Source: Proteromonas lacertae
Lineage: Eukaryota; Sar; Bigyra; Opalinata; Proteromonadidae
Assembly: GCA_002245135.1 (NCBI GenBank)
Contig: NGBS01000153.1
Span: 1-21,264, forward strand
DNA length: 21,264 nucleotides
Direction of reading: 5' to 3'
Positions 19,695 through 21,264 of this stretch are shown piece after piece. Below the pieces are notes generated by a model that was not told the DNA's origin, searched no databases, and saw only the letters and a list, made by a program, of their open reading frames with translations. The first letter of the stretch is position 1, and every line of letters starts with the position of its first letter. The position numbers and the translations under genes were made by a program.

Positions 19695-19727
19695 ATGCTT
19701 ATAATATTAAATGCTTATTATGCTTAT
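19695..19727. promoter_or_regulatory. Three ATGCTTAT copies in the divergent viral spacer
   Basis: ATGCTTAT occurs at 19695-19702, 19711-19718 and 19720-19727. The copies stand between the leftward 135-residue gene and the rightward capsid genes, about 40-70 bp upstream of the leftward start codon. Repetition of an 8-mer at such a place suggests a promoter or factor-binding element shared by the element's genes. Confidence 0.45.
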
Positions 19728-19849
19728 TTCTTCAATTTCGGTTACACATTTATATAAAAACAAATGATTCCTTATGAACATCGTACTTATTACCTTAATT
19801 CTGATATGGTATCTTCTGCTAATCAGTTTTCTACTAAGTATAAAAAGTT

Positions 19850-20752
19850 TTGCATTTACCTGCATTCGATGAAGATTATTCTGACATTTCATTGAAAGAC
19901 TGTGTTATTCCTAATAGTTTTCCTACTATACAAGAGGATACTAATGACACTTTCAGTATATTCATAGATTTACAAGTTAATCCAAGTTATGGATCTTATA
20001 AATTTGATAGAGATGAATTATATAAAGGAGTTAAAATACCAGAAGGTTTTTATACTCAAGATCAAATACTTAAGATTATTAACAATGTATTCAAAGATAT
20101 TACATTAAAAGATTTTATGCCTTATAATGAAGAAGTATTATCAGAGGATGATAAGAATATGCAAATGTTTATAGGTGATGTATTTGAAATAGATGATAAA
20201 GATGATTTTCAAACTAATCACTTACAAATAGTTGGTAAAACAACAGTCTTATATGATCCTGTTAGAAGTAGTGGTAAATATAGTTATCCAATATGTTGGA
20301 TTAAAACTATTAAAATAGTTACTAAAGATTTAGCATATAAATATTTTGGTATATCAAAGAAAGGTTATTTTGATTGTTATAATCCAGAAGGTAATATTAA
20401 ATTTGAACCAAGTATGATTAAAGATAATAAAGAAAGATATATTGAAAGACAATTACCATTAGTTCAATTACCTTTCAGACCTACTTTAATATGGGTTACT
20501 TCCATTACTATTAGAATGGATATAGTAAATATAGATCAAGATAGTCATGTTTTAGATAGTATTCCTATAACAAATCCTGAATCAAGTTTTATCACTTATC
20601 AGAATTATGATATTTTTAATACTAGTAAAAAGTTTAATAATACTTATAGTAATGGTCAGATCATTTTGCAGATTACACAGCAAAATGGTTATGAGTTGAA
20701 TTTAGATAATATAGAGTTTTGTATGAGTATTGTTGTTTTTAAAAGAACTTAA
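19850..20752 (+). CDS. Virus-like element gene, penton-like minor capsid protein
   Basis: A 300-codon open stretch ending in TAA, 35 bp before the major capsid start; the exact start is not settled. The N-terminal part has the look of penton (minor capsid) proteins of Polintons, Polinton-like viruses and virophages: an acidic LPAFDEDYSDISLKDCVIPNS run leading into strands, then a loop with FYTQDQILKIINNVF, which resembles the 'Y....l...l' helix common in this family. The rest is beta-rich (single jelly roll expected), ending in VVFKRT. The protein would occupy the five-fold vertices of an icosahedral capsid. The assignment rests on pattern and on its place before the MCP, not on a search. Confidence 0.65.
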   Translation: MHLPAFDEDYSDISLKDCVIPNSFPTIQEDTNDTFSIFIDLQVNPSYGSYKFDRDELYKGVKIPEGFYTQDQILKIINNVFKDITLKDFMPYNEEVLSEDDKNMQMFIGDVFEIDDKDDFQTNHLQIVGKTTVLYDPVRSSGKYSYPICWIKTIKIVTKDLAYKYFGISKKGYFDCYNPEGNIKFEPSMIKDNKERYIERQLPLVQLPFRPTLIWVTSITIRMDIVNIDQDSHVLDSIPITNPESSFITYQNYDIFNTSKKFNNTYSNGQIILQITQQNGYELNLDNIEFCMSIVVFKRT

Positions 20753-20787
20753 TTAATTTCTTTTAATCTATTATTTCTTTGCTTAAT

Positions 20788-21264
20788 ATGTCTTTATCTA
20801 TTCCTAAAGAACAAAAACATGGTGTAGAGACACCTGTTATGCTTCCTTTTTATCAATATGTAAAATTAAGTCCAGTTGGCTCAGCAAGTGATTGGACTAT
20901 AAATGGGGATACATATACTCAAGAAATAAAGTTTGAATTAAGCGGAGATAACATAATTAACTTGTCTAAGTCTTACATTCAGTATGATCTTGTTATTAGA
21001 ACTACGCCAATTAAAAGTAGTGTGCAAGCATGGACTGGTAATGCAACTAGTGATAGAGATAGTTATCCTAATTTTATTAAAGGATTAAAAGAAGGTTTTG
21101 GTATTGCTTCATTCAGAATATGCAATCAGACAGGTACAGATTTAGTTAGAGTGGATGATAGTTATGAACCATATCGTATATTTATGGATGAAATTGTTCG
21201 TAAGAGACCAGATCAGTATTATCAAGCAAATTATTATGATGGTATTAAATTGAAATGGAATGAT
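20788..21264 (+). CDS. Virus-like element gene, major capsid protein N-terminal part
   Basis: An open frame from the ATG at 20788 to the window edge, 159 codons, 3' end missing. It starts MSLSIPKEQKHGVETPVMLP and proceeds with beta-strand-like segments typical of the first jelly roll of double-jelly-roll major capsid proteins of Polinton-like viruses: YTQEIKFELSGDNIINLSKS, then YIQYDLVIRTTP, and a conserved-looking loop with IASFRICNQTGTDLVRVD. The family forms the hexameric capsomers of icosahedral virions. Position directly after the penton-like frame supports this. Size and the second jelly roll cannot be judged here. Confidence 0.75.
   Translation, partial: MSLSIPKEQKHGVETPVMLPFYQYVKLSPVGSASDWTINGDTYTQEIKFELSGDNIINLSKSYIQYDLVIRTTPIKSSVQAWTGNATSDRDSYPNFIKGLKEGFGIASFRICNQTGTDLVRVDDSYEPYRIFMDEIVRKRPDQYYQANYYDGIKLKWND

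Larger units (their letters stand above)
17190..21264. mobile_element. Virus-like element, Polinton / Polinton-like virus type, left part only
   Basis: The region holds only intronless genes unlike those to the left, including a penton-like minor capsid frame followed directly by a double-jelly-roll major capsid gene, which together define this group. The left limit is uncertain: it is set at the GC-rich repeat block but could lie anywhere between about 17090 and 17440. The element runs off the right edge, so its total length, terminal inverted repeats and target-site duplication cannot be seen. No integrase, protein-primed polymerase, ATPase or protease is in the visible part. The frames are long and the copy looks recent or only lightly decayed, with at most one or two breaks in view. 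It is treated as a fossil. Confidence 0.75.

Overview
The window is AT-rich eukaryotic nuclear DNA from a single-celled organism. Its genes carry tiny spliceosomal introns, use the standard code (TAA ends the genes whose ends I checked) and encode Asn/Gln-rich proteins. A mitochondrial-type uL15 ribosomal protein shows that the host has, or recently had, mitochondrial translation. This argues against anaerobic fungi, Entamoeba and trichomonads. The uL15 C-terminal extension recalls fungal proteins and the Asn runs recall dictyostelids, but I cannot place the species. All 14 introns I could resolve are 24-41 nt long, begin GTAT and end TAG.

Layout. Bases 1-5469 (+) hold one long reading sense that hops between frames about 16 times over the first 4 kb and then runs cleanly from 4009 to 5469. 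It is either a decaying gene or a stretch of poor consensus sequence. Its last part has a weak resemblance to mitoribosomal mS35. Bases 5579-6546 (-) are uL15m in five exons. Divergent from it across 163 bp is a seven-exon gene (6710-10128, +) for a roughly 1075-residue coiled-coil protein. A five-exon tubulin-folding cofactor E gene follows (10327-12256, +). Convergent with that is an intronless full-size ABCG/PDR transporter (12493-16449, -). After about 600 bp of AT-rich spacer come a (CAA)14 tract and a GC-rich repeat block.

From about 17.2 kb to the right edge lies part of a virus-like element of the Polinton / Polinton-like virus type. It has three leftward genes (a 308-residue orphan, a 68-residue membrane protein and a 135-residue orphan) and, rightward, a penton-like minor capsid frame followed by the start of a double-jelly-roll major capsid gene cut by the window edge. 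A perfect 23-bp hairpin sits just past the end of the 308-residue gene. No integrase, polymerase or packaging ATPase is in view, and the right end of the element is outside the window. It is treated here as a fossil integrated copy.

The host genes show no operon logic: each has its own short promoter space, and neighbours are divergent, convergent or tandem. The capsid genes are ordered penton then MCP with 35 bp between them, as is common in this virus group. The leftward and rightward viral genes diverge from a short spacer holding three copies of an ATGCTTAT motif.
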